Assembly (NCBI GenBank): GCA_007116445.1
Contig: SKIM01000338.1
Span: 1 to 13,476, forward strand
DNA length: 13,476 bases
Source of the DNA: Natronohydrobacter sp.
GTDB taxonomy: Bacteria; Pseudomonadota; Alphaproteobacteria; Rhodobacterales; Rhodobacteraceae
Direction of reading: 5' to 3'
The notes under the pieces are model-generated. The model worked only from the letters and a program-made list of their open reading frames with translations, ran no database searches and was not told the origin of the DNA. The position numbers and the translations under genes are program-made. Each line of letters starts with the position of its first letter. The first letter of the stretch is position 1. Below, piece by piece: positions 1 to 5,615 of this stretch.

Positions 1-1
1 G

Positions 2-826
2 ACGCTGGTCGATACAGAAGCCAACCCCGCCGTGCTGGTCGATTTCACCCTGCCCGTCGAAGGCTTTGGCAGCCCTTGGGCGATGTTCCAGATGGTGTTC
101 GAGCATGACAGTGCGACCCTGCCTGAACCACCACGCTCGCTGGTTGCGCTGCGCGCGTGGATTGCTGAAAATCCGGGCCGCTTCACCTATCCCCAGCCAC
201 CTGATTTTCTGGGCACGAGCTTTCTGAAACAAGCGCTTTACGGGGTTCTTGACGACCCGTCCGTGTTGATGGGGCCGGTCGAGGACACCGACTACGCAAC
301 AGTCACCGCGCCGCTCTGGGAATTTCTGGACGAAATCACGCCCAATCTCTGGCGACAGGGCCGCGCCTATCCGGCCAATGAGCCCGCGCTCGGCCAGCTT
401 CTCGCTGATGGCGAGATCGACATTGCTTTTTCCTTCAACCCCGGCCGCGCCTCTGCCGCGATTGCAGATGGCGAATTGCAAGACAGCGTGCGCACCTTCG
501 TCTTTGACGAGGGCACACTGGCCAATTCCTCCTATCTCTCGATCCCCTATAATGCCGCCAACAAGGAAGGCGCGTTGCTGCTTGCAAATCTGATTCTCGA
601 CCCCGAGATCCAGGCCCGCGCGCAGGATCCTGCAATCCTTGGCTTCCAGACAGTGCTGGGCCTGCATTTGCTGGCACCTGAGGACCGCGCCCGCTTCGAT
701 GCGCTGGAGCTGGGTATCGCGACGCTCGCCCCGGACGAGATGGGCACCGGCCTCAAGGAACCCCACCCGTCCTGGATGACGACCATCGCCGAAGACTGGA
801 CAGCGCGTTTCGGAACAGCGCGGTGA
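2..826 (+). CDS. ynjB: YnjB-like ABC transporter substrate-binding protein, 5' end missing
   Basis: The reading frame is already open at base 2 and runs to TGA at 824-826, giving 274 residues, so the start lies outside the window. A GTG at 32 is in frame, but the coding sequence continues upstream of it without a stop. The visible part resembles the C-terminal two-thirds of YnjB-type periplasmic binding proteins (E. coli YnjB is about 390 residues). Supporting stretches are the GFGSPWAMFQ segment near the beginning, FTYPQPPDFLGTSFLKQ, and the later AFSFNPGRAS and SYLSIPYNAANKEGALLLAN segments, which look like the hinge and ligand-cleft region of a type 2 solute-binding fold. By family knowledge the protein would deliver an uncertain substrate to a YnjC/YnjD permease and ATPase; neither is in the window. 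The gene converges on rplA and ends before a strong hairpin. Assignment to the family is fairly firm; the substrate is unknown. Confidence 0.8.
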   Translation, partial: TLVDTEANPAVLVDFTLPVEGFGSPWAMFQMVFEHDSATLPEPPRSLVALRAWIAENPGRFTYPQPPDFLGTSFLKQALYGVLDDPSVLMGPVEDTDYATVTAPLWEFLDEITPNLWRQGRAYPANEPALGQLLADGEIDIAFSFNPGRASAAIADGELQDSVRTFVFDEGTLANSSYLSIPYNAANKEGALLLANLILDPEIQARAQDPAILGFQTVLGLHLLAPEDRARFDALELGIATLAPDEMGTGLKEPHPSWMTTIAEDWTARFGTAR

Positions 827-872
827 CCCTCTGAGGCGTCAGGCCGCAGAGCTCCGACATCCAGCCATGAAC

Positions 873-898
873 AAGGGCGGCCCGACTGGGCCGCCCTT
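873..898. terminator. Bidirectional hairpin terminator between the ynjB-like gene and rplA
   Basis: A perfect 11-bp stem, AAGGGCGGCCC (873-883) and GGGCCGCCCTT (888-898), encloses a GACT loop. One more T at 899 gives a short T run on the plus strand. On the minus strand the stem is followed by TTGTTC. It sits 47 bp after the + gene and 21 bp after the end of rplA, so it can serve both convergent transcripts. The U tract is short in both directions, but the stem is very GC-rich. Confidence 0.8.
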
Positions 899-919
899 TC
901 GCTTGTCTTTGAAACTCTC

Positions 920-1618
920 TCAGCCCTGTGTGGCGCTGGCGATGTCCACCGAAACGCCCGGCCCCATCGAGGAACTGACCGAGACCTTTTTCAGATAGGC
1001 CCCTTTCGCGCCCGAAGGCTTGGATTTCGCCACAGCATCGACAAAGGCACGCAGGTTTTCAGCCAGCTTGGCCGCGTCAAATGACACTTTGCCGATGCCT
1101 GCATGAATGATCCCGGCCTTTTCAACCTTGAACTGGACCTGACCGCCCTTGGCGCTGTTGACAGCCTCGGCCACATCCATCGTCACCGTTCCCACTTTCG
1201 GGTTCGGCATCAGGTTGCGCGGCCCGAGGATCTTGCCCAAACGGCCCACGATCGGCATCATGTCCGGCGTTGCGATGCAGCGGTCGAACTCGATCTTGCC
1301 CGACTGGATGGTCTCCATCAGGTCTTCGGCGCCGACGATATCGGCACCAGCGGCCTTGGCCTCATCGGCTTTGGGACCGCGTGCGAAAACAGCGACGCGC
1401 ACTGTCTTGCCCGTGCCATTCGGCAGGGTGACGACACCACGCACCATCTGGTCCGCATGGCGCGGGTCAACCCCGAGATTCATCGCGACTTCGACGGTTT
1501 CGTCAAATTTCGCCGTCGCCGAGGATTTCACCAGCGCCAGCGCATCTTCAACACTGAGGTTTTCCTTGCCTCCAAAGGCATCGCGGGCGGCCTTGATACG
1601 TTTTCCGTGCTTTGCCAT
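920..1618 (-). CDS. rplA: 50S ribosomal protein L1
   Basis: This is a 232-residue protein of normal L1 length. It starts with MAKHGKRIKAAR and carries the L1 signature region around residues 115-145 (IATPDMMPIVGRLGKILGPR, then NLMPNPKVGTV). L1 forms the mobile L1 stalk of the large subunit by binding helices 76-78 of 23S rRNA and helps move deacylated tRNA out of the E site. In many bacteria it also represses its own operon by binding the rplK leader. The start lies 4 bp after the rplK stop, with an AAGGGTAAGG ribosome-binding region inside the end of rplK, which suggests translational coupling. Unusually for this cluster, the next feature downstream is a terminator and a convergent gene, not rplJ. 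Confidence 0.98.
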   Translation of the reverse strand: MAKHGKRIKAARDAFGGKENLSVEDALALVKSSATAKFDETVEVAMNLGVDPRHADQMVRGVVTLPNGTGKTVRVAVFARGPKADEAKAAGADIVGAEDLMETIQSGKIEFDRCIATPDMMPIVGRLGKILGPRNLMPNPKVGTVTMDVAEAVNSAKGGQVQFKVEKAGIIHAGIGKVSFDAAKLAENLRAFVDAVAKSKPSGAKGAYLKKVSVSSSMGPGVSVDIASATQG

Positions 1619-1622
1619 GACC

Positions 1623-2075
1623 TTACCCTTTCACTTCGATGCCGCAGGATTTCGCCGAGCCTGCGATGATCTCCATCGCGCCCTCAATCGTGGTCGCGTT
1701 GAGGTCTTTCATCTTCGCTTCGGCGATCTCGCGCACCTGCTTGGTCGTCACGGTGCCCGCAACCTTGCGGCCCGGCAGTTCCGAACCACGCGCCCGGTTG
1801 CGCTTGCCTTGCGGCTTCAGACCAGCAGCACGCTTGAGATACCATGACGCCGGCGGCGTCTTGAGCTCCATCGTGAAGGACTTGTCCTGATAATAAGTGA
1901 TCACGGTGGGAATCGGCGAGCCCGGCTCCATTTCAGCGGTGCGGGCGTTGAATTCCTTGGTGAACATCATGATGTTGATGCCACGCTGACCCAAAGCGGG
2001 GCCGACGGGCGGGGACGGGTTCGCTTTGCCCGCCGGAATTTGCAGCTTGAGCTGCCCGATTACTTTCTTGGCCAT
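1623..2075 (-). CDS. rplK: 50S ribosomal protein L11
   Basis: The protein has 150 residues, several more than the 142 of E. coli L11. The N-terminal domain has the expected KLQIPAGKANPSPPVGPALG segment (residues 10-29), the proline-rich part involved in factor binding and thiostrepton action. The C-terminal rRNA-binding domain includes TVTTKQVREIAEAKMKDLN (109-127). L11 binds the GTPase-associated region of 23S rRNA and is needed for RelA activation. The extra length is a basic loop around residues 88-104 (KPQGKRNRARGSELPGR), replacing the shorter usual linker. At residues 36-41 the segment reads MMFTKE, where MEFCKA is common. AAGGAGAGG lies 5 bp before the ATG and fixes the start. A structured leader precedes the gene, and it is followed at 4 bp by rplA. 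Confidence 0.97.
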   Translation of the reverse strand: MAKKVIGQLKLQIPAGKANPSPPVGPALGQRGINIMMFTKEFNARTAEMEPGSPIPTVITYYQDKSFTMELKTPPASWYLKRAAGLKPQGKRNRARGSELPGRKVAGTVTTKQVREIAEAKMKDLNATTIEGAMEIIAGSAKSCGIEVKG

Positions 2076-2189
2076 CTGGCCTCTCCTTCTTTCACCTCAC
2101 CCCGTTGCGCACGCCTGCGCGGGGCTCATTGCGGTTTAGTGGTTCGGAAAGGACCGGGCGCGCCCGACCTGCCTCCCACGCACATCACG
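2076..2189 (-). promoter_or_regulatory. Structured rplK leader, candidate L1 autoregulation site
   Basis: The 114 nt between nusG and rplK are rich in self-complementarity. CGGGCGCGCCCG (2155-2166) is a perfect 12-bp palindrome extendable by wobble pairs. Nearer rplK, CCCC+GCGCA (2100-2103 and 2107-2111) pairs with TGCGCGGGG (2116-2124) around a 4-nt loop and a 3-nt bulge, about 25 nt before the start codon. It is established in E. coli that L1 represses rplKA translation by binding this leader. That this sequence is such a site is inferred from position and folding alone. I did not find a U tract that would make either hairpin a terminator. Confidence 0.35.
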
Positions 2190-2723
2190 TCAGACGTCTT
2201 TCGTCACCTGCGTGAATTCCAGATCGACCGGGGTGGCCCGGCCAAAAATCGATACCATCACTTTCAGGCGGGCCGCCACGTCATCGACATCTTCGACCAC
2301 GCCCGAGAAGCCCTCGAACGGCCCGTCATTGACCTTGACCTGCTCGCCAACCTCAAAGCTGATCAGCGTGCGCGGCGCTTCTTCGCCTTCCTGCACCCGG
2401 TTCAGGATCGCGTTGACTTCCTCATCGCGCATCGGCATCGGCTTGCCCTGCGCCCCCAGAAACCCGGTGACGCGGTTGATCGAATTGATCAGATGATAGG
2501 CTTTCGCGCTCATCTCCATGCGTACCAGCACATAGCCGGGCATGAAACGACGCTCAGACGTCACCTTTTTTCCGCGCCGGACTTCGATCACATCTTCTGT
2601 CGGCACCAGCACTTCTTCGATCTGTTCTTCCAGACCGGCCTCGGAAACAGCCGTGCGAATGGCCTCTGCCACTTTCTTCTCGAAATTCGACAGCACGCTC
2701 ACCGAATACCAGCGCTTGGCCAT
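2190..2723 (-). CDS. nusG: Transcription termination/antitermination factor NusG
   Basis: The 177-residue protein begins MAKRWYSVSVLSNFEKKVAE. The N-terminal NGN domain (about 1-115) contains RRFMPGYVLVRMEM, the part that contacts the RNA polymerase clamp. The C-terminal KOW domain (about 125-152) contains VNDGPFEGFSGVVEDV, which contacts Rho or ribosomal protein S10. NusG suppresses pausing, helps Rho termination and couples transcription to translation. A frame extension of 12 codons upstream (to 2759) exists, but I rejected it because MAKRWY is the conserved family start. The ribosome-binding region upstream is only GA-rich (GAAAGAGTAGAGAC). The gene lies between a terminator-like hairpin after secE and the rplK leader, and a candidate promoter of its own is visible. 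Confidence 0.97.
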   Translation of the reverse strand: MAKRWYSVSVLSNFEKKVAEAIRTAVSEAGLEEQIEEVLVPTEDVIEVRRGKKVTSERRFMPGYVLVRMEMSAKAYHLINSINRVTGFLGAQGKPMPMRDEEVNAILNRVQEGEEAPRTLISFEVGEQVKVNDGPFEGFSGVVEDVDDVAARLKVMVSIFGRATPVDLEFTQVTKDV

Positions 2724-2777
2724 GTCTCTACTCTTTCTGCTCTCTCTCCGGGAACACAAGCCCCCGGCCTGACAACC

Positions 2778-2806
2778 ATGATCCCTTCAGGACGCATTTC
2801 TGTCAG
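2778..2806 (-). promoter_or_regulatory. Candidate nusG promoter
   Basis: On the minus strand CTGACA (2801-2806) and GATCAT (2778-2783) are separated by 17 bp. They match 5/6 and 4/6 of the sigma70 hexamers. The site lies just past the terminator-like hairpin and about 55 bp before the nusG start, so nusG could be transcribed separately from secE. Called by eye. Confidence 0.35.
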
Positions 2807-2810
2807 AAGG

Positions 2811-2842
2811 TCAAAACAAACAGCGCACCGAGTCGGTGCGCT
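2811..2842 (-). terminator. Intrinsic terminator between secE and nusG
   Basis: Read on the minus strand, AGCGCACCGA and TCGGTGCGCT form a 10-bp inverted repeat with one central base, in practice an 8-bp stem with a 5-nt loop (2822-2842). It is followed at once by GTTTGTTTTG, a T-rich tract. This is a textbook intrinsic terminator shape and lies 64 nt after the secE stop. It is unusual because secE and nusG are normally one operon, so it may be a partial terminator or attenuator. Confidence 0.7.
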
Positions 2843-2905
2843 TTCGTCGCTGCTTTACAGTGCAGCCGCAGGGGTTTCAAGCCCCGCGCCCGTCAGGCAG
2901 GCGGC

Positions 2906-3103
2906 TTAATTGAAAAAGCCGAGCGTCGCCACCAGTCCGGTGCGGATCAGGAAATCGACGAAAAAGAAGAAGATCGCCGTCAGGGTCGCCATGACAAGCA
3001 CCATGATCGTGGTGACCACCACCTCACGGCGGTTCGGCCATGTGACCTTCGCGGTCTCGGCGCGCACTTGCTGCATGAACTGGAAGGGGTTGGTTCTGGC
3101 CAT
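2906..3103 (-). CDS. secE: Preprotein translocase subunit SecE
   Basis: A 65-residue single-span SecE of the short form usual outside enterobacteria. Residues 1-20 form the amphipathic N-terminal helix (MARTNPFQFMQQVRAETAKV). The conserved TWPNRREVVVTT hinge follows (21-32), then one transmembrane helix (about 33-55). SecE clamps SecY in the SecYEG channel. The frame is open 26 codons further upstream, but the family start MARTNP has an AAGGA 8-9 bp before it. A second ATG three codons earlier (MIAMAR) cannot be fully excluded. The gene follows the sulfotransferase-fold gene by 88 bp and has a candidate promoter in that gap. Confidence 0.95.
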   Translation of the reverse strand: MARTNPFQFMQQVRAETAKVTWPNRREVVVTTIMVLVMATLTAIFFFFVDFLIRTGLVATLGFFN

Positions 3104-3128
3104 CGCAATCATCCTTTTCCTCAGCGCT

Positions 3129-3157
3129 GACATACGCAGCCCCCGCCCCGGTTTCAA
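3129..3157 (-). promoter_or_regulatory. Candidate secE promoter
   Basis: On the minus strand TTGAAA (3152-3157) and TATGTC (3129-3134) are 17 bp apart, giving a predicted start about 19 nt before the secE ATG. The -10 is weak (3/6). The 11-mer GGCTTGAAACC that contains this -35 occurs again downstream of secE at 2873-2883. Confidence 0.35.
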
Positions 3158-3164
3158 GCCGCAT

Positions 3165-3181
3165 TTGCGCGTTGCGCGCAA
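3165..3181 (-). other. Perfect hairpin downstream of the sulfotransferase-fold gene
   Basis: TTGCGCG (3165-3171) and CGCGCAA (3175-3181) form a 7-bp stem with a 3-nt loop, 10 nt past the stop codon of the minus-strand gene. There is no T tract after it in that direction, so it is not a convincing intrinsic terminator. It may stabilise the 3' end of the mRNA. Confidence 0.4.
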
Positions 3182-3191
3182 TCACGCGGCC

Positions 3192-4088
3192 TCAGGGCTG
3201 CAAACAGGTCACGCCGGGCAGCGCTGCCAGCATGGTCCAATCCTCATTGTATCGGCACGCCGATGCCGCCATCTGGACACGCGAAAAGGGGCGCGGCGCG
3301 GGATAGGCGGCAGATTTCGGATAGCGGCGCATCGCCCGGCGCATTGCATCTTTTGCACTGAGTTCGGGATTATGGCGCATCACGCGCGGCAATGAGGCCA
3401 GCGCACGCGCCGACGGGCCCACCAGATAGCTCCAACCCGGTTGCGCGGGCGGGGCCTGCAGCGCCATGTCCTCGGGCAAATCCGCCAGCAATCGGATCAG
3501 CTCCGGGGCCTTGCCATGAAACGACTCGAACTGCCAGAGCTGCACGCGCGCGACGCGCTCGCAGGAAAGCAGCCGCATGACCAGCTCCGACCAGCGCAAC
3601 GCCTCCGGGGCGACCCCGGCAATGAAATCGTCAAAGGCCACGGGACGCCCGGCGAGATATTGATGCCCCCAGGCCGAGACGAGCAGCCCCAGAGGATCGC
3701 GCAGCGCAAGGCAGAGGGTCACGTCATCCAGATCCAGCGCGTCAAGCAAGGCTGCAACATGCGACTCGGCCCTGGGATAGAGCTGCGCACCGCAGGCCAT
3801 GATGGGGGGGCGTGGTCCGCCGATCATGTTTTCATTCGACAAAAGCGCGCGCTGGCCCTGCGCCCGGCTCTGCGCCAGCACGCGGCGCAATGCTTCGGTC
3901 TTGCGGCGCAGAACACGCGCCGGACGGTCCAGAGACGGGATCAGCAGATCGCGCCGCAAACGCTCCGGGCCAAGAAACACGCAGCCCTCGGCGGCGATCG
4001 TGGCGGCATTGGCAAGACAGAGTTTCTGAAGATATGTCGTGGCGGTTTTATGCGCGCCGATGTGCAACGTCACCCCAGTGCGCGACAT
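3192..4088 (-). CDS. Sulfotransferase-fold (P-loop) protein of unknown substrate
   Basis: A 298-residue protein. Near its N terminus is LHIGAHKTATTYLQ (residues 8-21), which matches the 5'-phosphosulfate-binding loop of PAPS-dependent sulfotransferase-like proteins. Further in is LALRDPLGLLVSAW (127-140), shaped like the 3'-phosphate-binding segment with its Arg and downstream Ser. By family knowledge such proteins transfer sulfate from PAPS to a carbohydrate or other small acceptor, but many alphaproteobacterial members have no known substrate. The frame runs back through the tRNA-Trp gene to 4190. That extension translates tRNA sequence (GGSSPSAPA) and is rejected. The chosen ATG lies 14 nt past the encoded CCA of the tRNA and has no clear Shine-Dalgarno. 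A GTG at residue 6 is an alternative start. It sits between tRNA-Trp and secE and is probably co-transcribed with the tRNA. Confidence 0.75.
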   Translation of the reverse strand: MSRTGVTLHIGAHKTATTYLQKLCLANAATIAAEGCVFLGPERLRRDLLIPSLDRPARVLRRKTEALRRVLAQSRAQGQRALLSNENMIGGPRPPIMACGAQLYPRAESHVAALLDALDLDDVTLCLALRDPLGLLVSAWGHQYLAGRPVAFDDFIAGVAPEALRWSELVMRLLSCERVARVQLWQFESFHGKAPELIRLLADLPEDMALQAPPAQPGWSYLVGPSARALASLPRVMRHNPELSAKDAMRRAMRRYPKSAAYPAPRPFSRVQMAASACRYNEDWTMLAALPGVTCLQP

Positions 4089-4102
4089 TGCCGGTGCAGG
4101 AT

Positions 4103-4178
4103 TGGCAGGGGCAGAGGGACTCGAACCCCCGACCCTCGGTTTTGGAGACCGATGCTCTACCAACTGAGCTATACCCCT
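4103..4178 (-). tRNA. trnW: tRNA-Trp (anticodon CCA)
   Basis: The minus strand folds into a complete cloverleaf. The 7-bp acceptor is AGGGGTA with TGCCCCT. The D arm is GCTCAGTTGGTAGAGC. The anticodon stem TCGGT/ACCGA has loop CTCCAAA, so the anticodon is CCA (tryptophan). The T arm has loop TTCGAGT, and the discriminator is G. The 3' CCA is encoded (4103-4105). tRNA-Trp immediately upstream of secE/nusG is a common alphaproteobacterial arrangement. Here a sulfotransferase-fold gene lies in between. Confidence 0.97.
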
Positions 4179-4192
4179 AATCCTGAGCACGA

Positions 4193-4221
4193 CCGATAAG
4201 CGAGCCCCGCCATAAGTTCAA
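4193..4221 (-). promoter_or_regulatory. Candidate tRNA-Trp promoter
   Basis: On the minus strand TTGAAC (4216-4221) and TATCGG (4193-4198) are 17 bp apart, with a GC-rich discriminator-side sequence and a predicted start roughly 8 nt before the mature tRNA. It would also drive the sulfotransferase-fold gene. Confidence 0.5.
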
Positions 4222-4353
4222 GAGCAAATCCTGCGATCCGCGCGCAGACATATGCAACAGGCGCAACTCGGCTTTTCCATTGCGCGCCTTGCGCTGCACC
4301 GCAGCATGCCCCATCTTCGTGGTAACGCAAACATCCAGCACAGGAGCAACGCC

Positions 4354-4515
4354 ATGAGCTTACTGACCACGATCCAGACCCGCCTGCGCCAGCGCGCCGC
4401 CTTTCGCCGCACAAAGGCCGAGCTTGAAGCCATGCCGCTCGATGTGGCGATTGACCTCGATATCTACAAACCAGATGCCGCCAGAATTGCCGAACAGGCG
4501 GTTTACGGTCGCTGA
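4354..4515 (+). CDS. DUF1127-like small protein
   Basis: A 53-residue protein starting at ATG 4354, with CAGGAG 8 bp upstream. An in-frame ATG at 4252 would add 34 residues but lacks a ribosome-binding site. The core, with RRTKAELEAMPLDVAIDLDI followed by YKPDAARIAEQAVYG, fits the DUF1127 pattern: a basic N-terminal segment, then ELxxMxxxxxxDL/I, then a short helix. Members in alphaproteobacteria are small, basic and partly RNA-binding, with reported roles in RNA turnover and stress or carbon physiology. The specific role here is unknown. The last 13 bp overlap the 3' end of the convergent coaD gene. The gene diverges from tRNA-Trp. Confidence 0.75.
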   Translation: MSLLTTIQTRLRQRAAFRRTKAELEAMPLDVAIDLDIYKPDAARIAEQAVYGR

Positions 4516-5003
4516 CCCAGCCGGGCGATCAGCGCCTTGCGGATTTCGGGCGAAACGAATTTTGATACATCCCCCCCGAGCCGTGCGATTTCCTTGACCA
4601 GTTTTGACGCGATCGCCTGATGCCGCGCTTCGGCCATCAGAAAGACCGTCTCGATACTGTCATCCATCGCCCGGTTCATGCCAACCATCTGGAATTCATA
4701 TTCGAAATCCGTGACCGCCCGCAATCCGCGAATGATGATATGCGCGCCTACATCGCGCGCGCAGTCAATCAGCAGGTTCTCGAAAGGATGCGCGATGATC
4801 TCCACCCCCAGGCTGGACCGCAGATCAGCGACCTCGGCCTCGATCATTGCAACACGCTCTTCCAGCGAGAACATGGGCCCCTTGTCACCGTTGATCGCAA
4901 CACCGATCACCAGACGATCCACAAGCTGGGCCGCGCGGGTGATGATGTCACGATGTCCCAAAGTCAGCGGGTCGAATGTCCCCGGATAAAGACCTATGCG
5001 CAT
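4503..5003 (-). CDS. coaD: Phosphopantetheine adenylyltransferase
   Basis: A 166-residue enzyme of the nucleotidyltransferase superfamily that makes dephospho-CoA from 4'-phosphopantetheine and ATP, the penultimate step of CoA synthesis. The N-terminal GTFDPLTLGH (residues 8-17) holds the catalytic T/HxGH motif with H17. RGLRAVTDFEYEFQM (92-106) is the conserved substrate-binding block. IASKLVKEIA (131-140) corresponds to the ISSTK-like ATP-binding motif. Length is normal. GGAGGGG lies 5 bp before the ATG. Its stop codon lies inside the convergent DUF1127-like gene, so the two 3' ends overlap. The next gene upstream on the same strand is a CBS-pair protein, 77 bp away. Confidence 0.97.
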   Translation of the reverse strand: MRIGLYPGTFDPLTLGHRDIITRAAQLVDRLVIGVAINGDKGPMFSLEERVAMIEAEVADLRSSLGVEIIAHPFENLLIDCARDVGAHIIIRGLRAVTDFEYEFQMVGMNRAMDDSIETVFLMAEARHQAIASKLVKEIARLGGDVSKFVSPEIRKALIARLGQRP

Positions 5004-5080
5004 TTGACCCCTCCTGCCACAACCACCCAGCCCCTACGCAACAATATTGCGCGGCAAGATGCAAGCCCTGGCACGCGGGT

Positions 5081-5515
5081 TCAATAGCCCATGATCATGC
5101 CGGTCAGGGCGTCTTTTTCGAGTTCCAGCTCGGCCAGACGCGCCGCGACCACATCCCCGATCGAGATCAGCGCGATCATATTGCCATCCCGCATCACCGG
5201 CAAATGGCGGAAACGCTTCTGGGTCATGGTCTGCAAGACCAGATCGGCATTGTCATCAGGGCTGCAGCCAAAGACATTGCGCGTCATGACCGTTTCGACC
5301 GTCACCTCCAGAACACTGGCGCCGCGCTTGCCGATTTCGCGGACGATATCACGCTCCGAAAGGATCCCGTCCACCTTTTGGCCATCGGACGACACCACCA
5401 CAGCGCCGATCCGCTTCTCGGCCAGCAATTGTGACGCGTCCAGCAGCGTTGTCCCCGGTGCAAGCGTGGTGACCCCCTGCTGGGGCTTGTTGCGTATGAT
5501 TTGACTGACCAGCAT
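5081..5515 (-). CDS. CBS-domain-pair protein
   Basis: A 144-residue soluble protein made of two CBS domains (about 14-66 and 82-130) and a short C-terminal tail LTGMIMGY. Motifs seen are VDGILSERDIVR in the first repeat and ALISIGDVVAARLAELE in the second. Stand-alone CBS pairs bind adenosine nucleotides and act as energy or redox sensors, but no target can be named from sequence. Many alphaproteobacteria carry such a protein with the same MLVSQII start and MIMGY end. GGGAGG lies about 10 bp before the ATG. It lies between dgt and coaD on the same strand; the 96-bp gap to dgt suggests its own promoter. Confidence 0.9.
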   Translation of the reverse strand: MLVSQIIRNKPQQGVTTLAPGTTLLDASQLLAEKRIGAVVVSSDGQKVDGILSERDIVREIGKRGASVLEVTVETVMTRNVFGCSPDDNADLVLQTMTQKRFRHLPVMRDGNMIALISIGDVVAARLAELELEKDALTGMIMGY

Positions 5516-5593
5516 TCTGCAGTGCCTCCCGTATTCTCCGCGCCCGCCATGCGGCCGCCTCCGCAGCTTCCAAGGTCATCAGTCGCCTGTCGG

Positions 5594-5615
5594 CTGTCAA
5601 GAAAAAAACTGTCAA
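5594..5615. repeat. Short direct repeat CTGTCAA flanking an A/T run at the dgt stop
   Basis: CTGTCAA occurs at 5594-5600 and 5609-5615, separated by GAAAAAAA. On the minus strand this is two TTGACAG copies around TTTTTTTC, the first overlapping the dgt stop codon. The T7 run could end dgt transcription, and the second TTGACA is a perfect -35 hexamer for the CBS gene. No clear -10 or stem goes with either, so the function is open. Confidence 0.4.

Noticed and set aside
4089..4190. N-terminal extension of the sulfotransferase-fold gene through the tRNA
   Set aside because: It translates the tRNA-Trp sequence (GGSSPSAPA-type artefact seen whenever tRNA genes are read in this frame). The conserved P-loop region begins right after ATG 4088.
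3441..4199. Plus-strand open frames opposite the sulfotransferase-fold gene
   Set aside because: They have no recognisable domain and are Arg/Gln/His-rich as expected from the complement of a GC-rich gene. They run across the tRNA.
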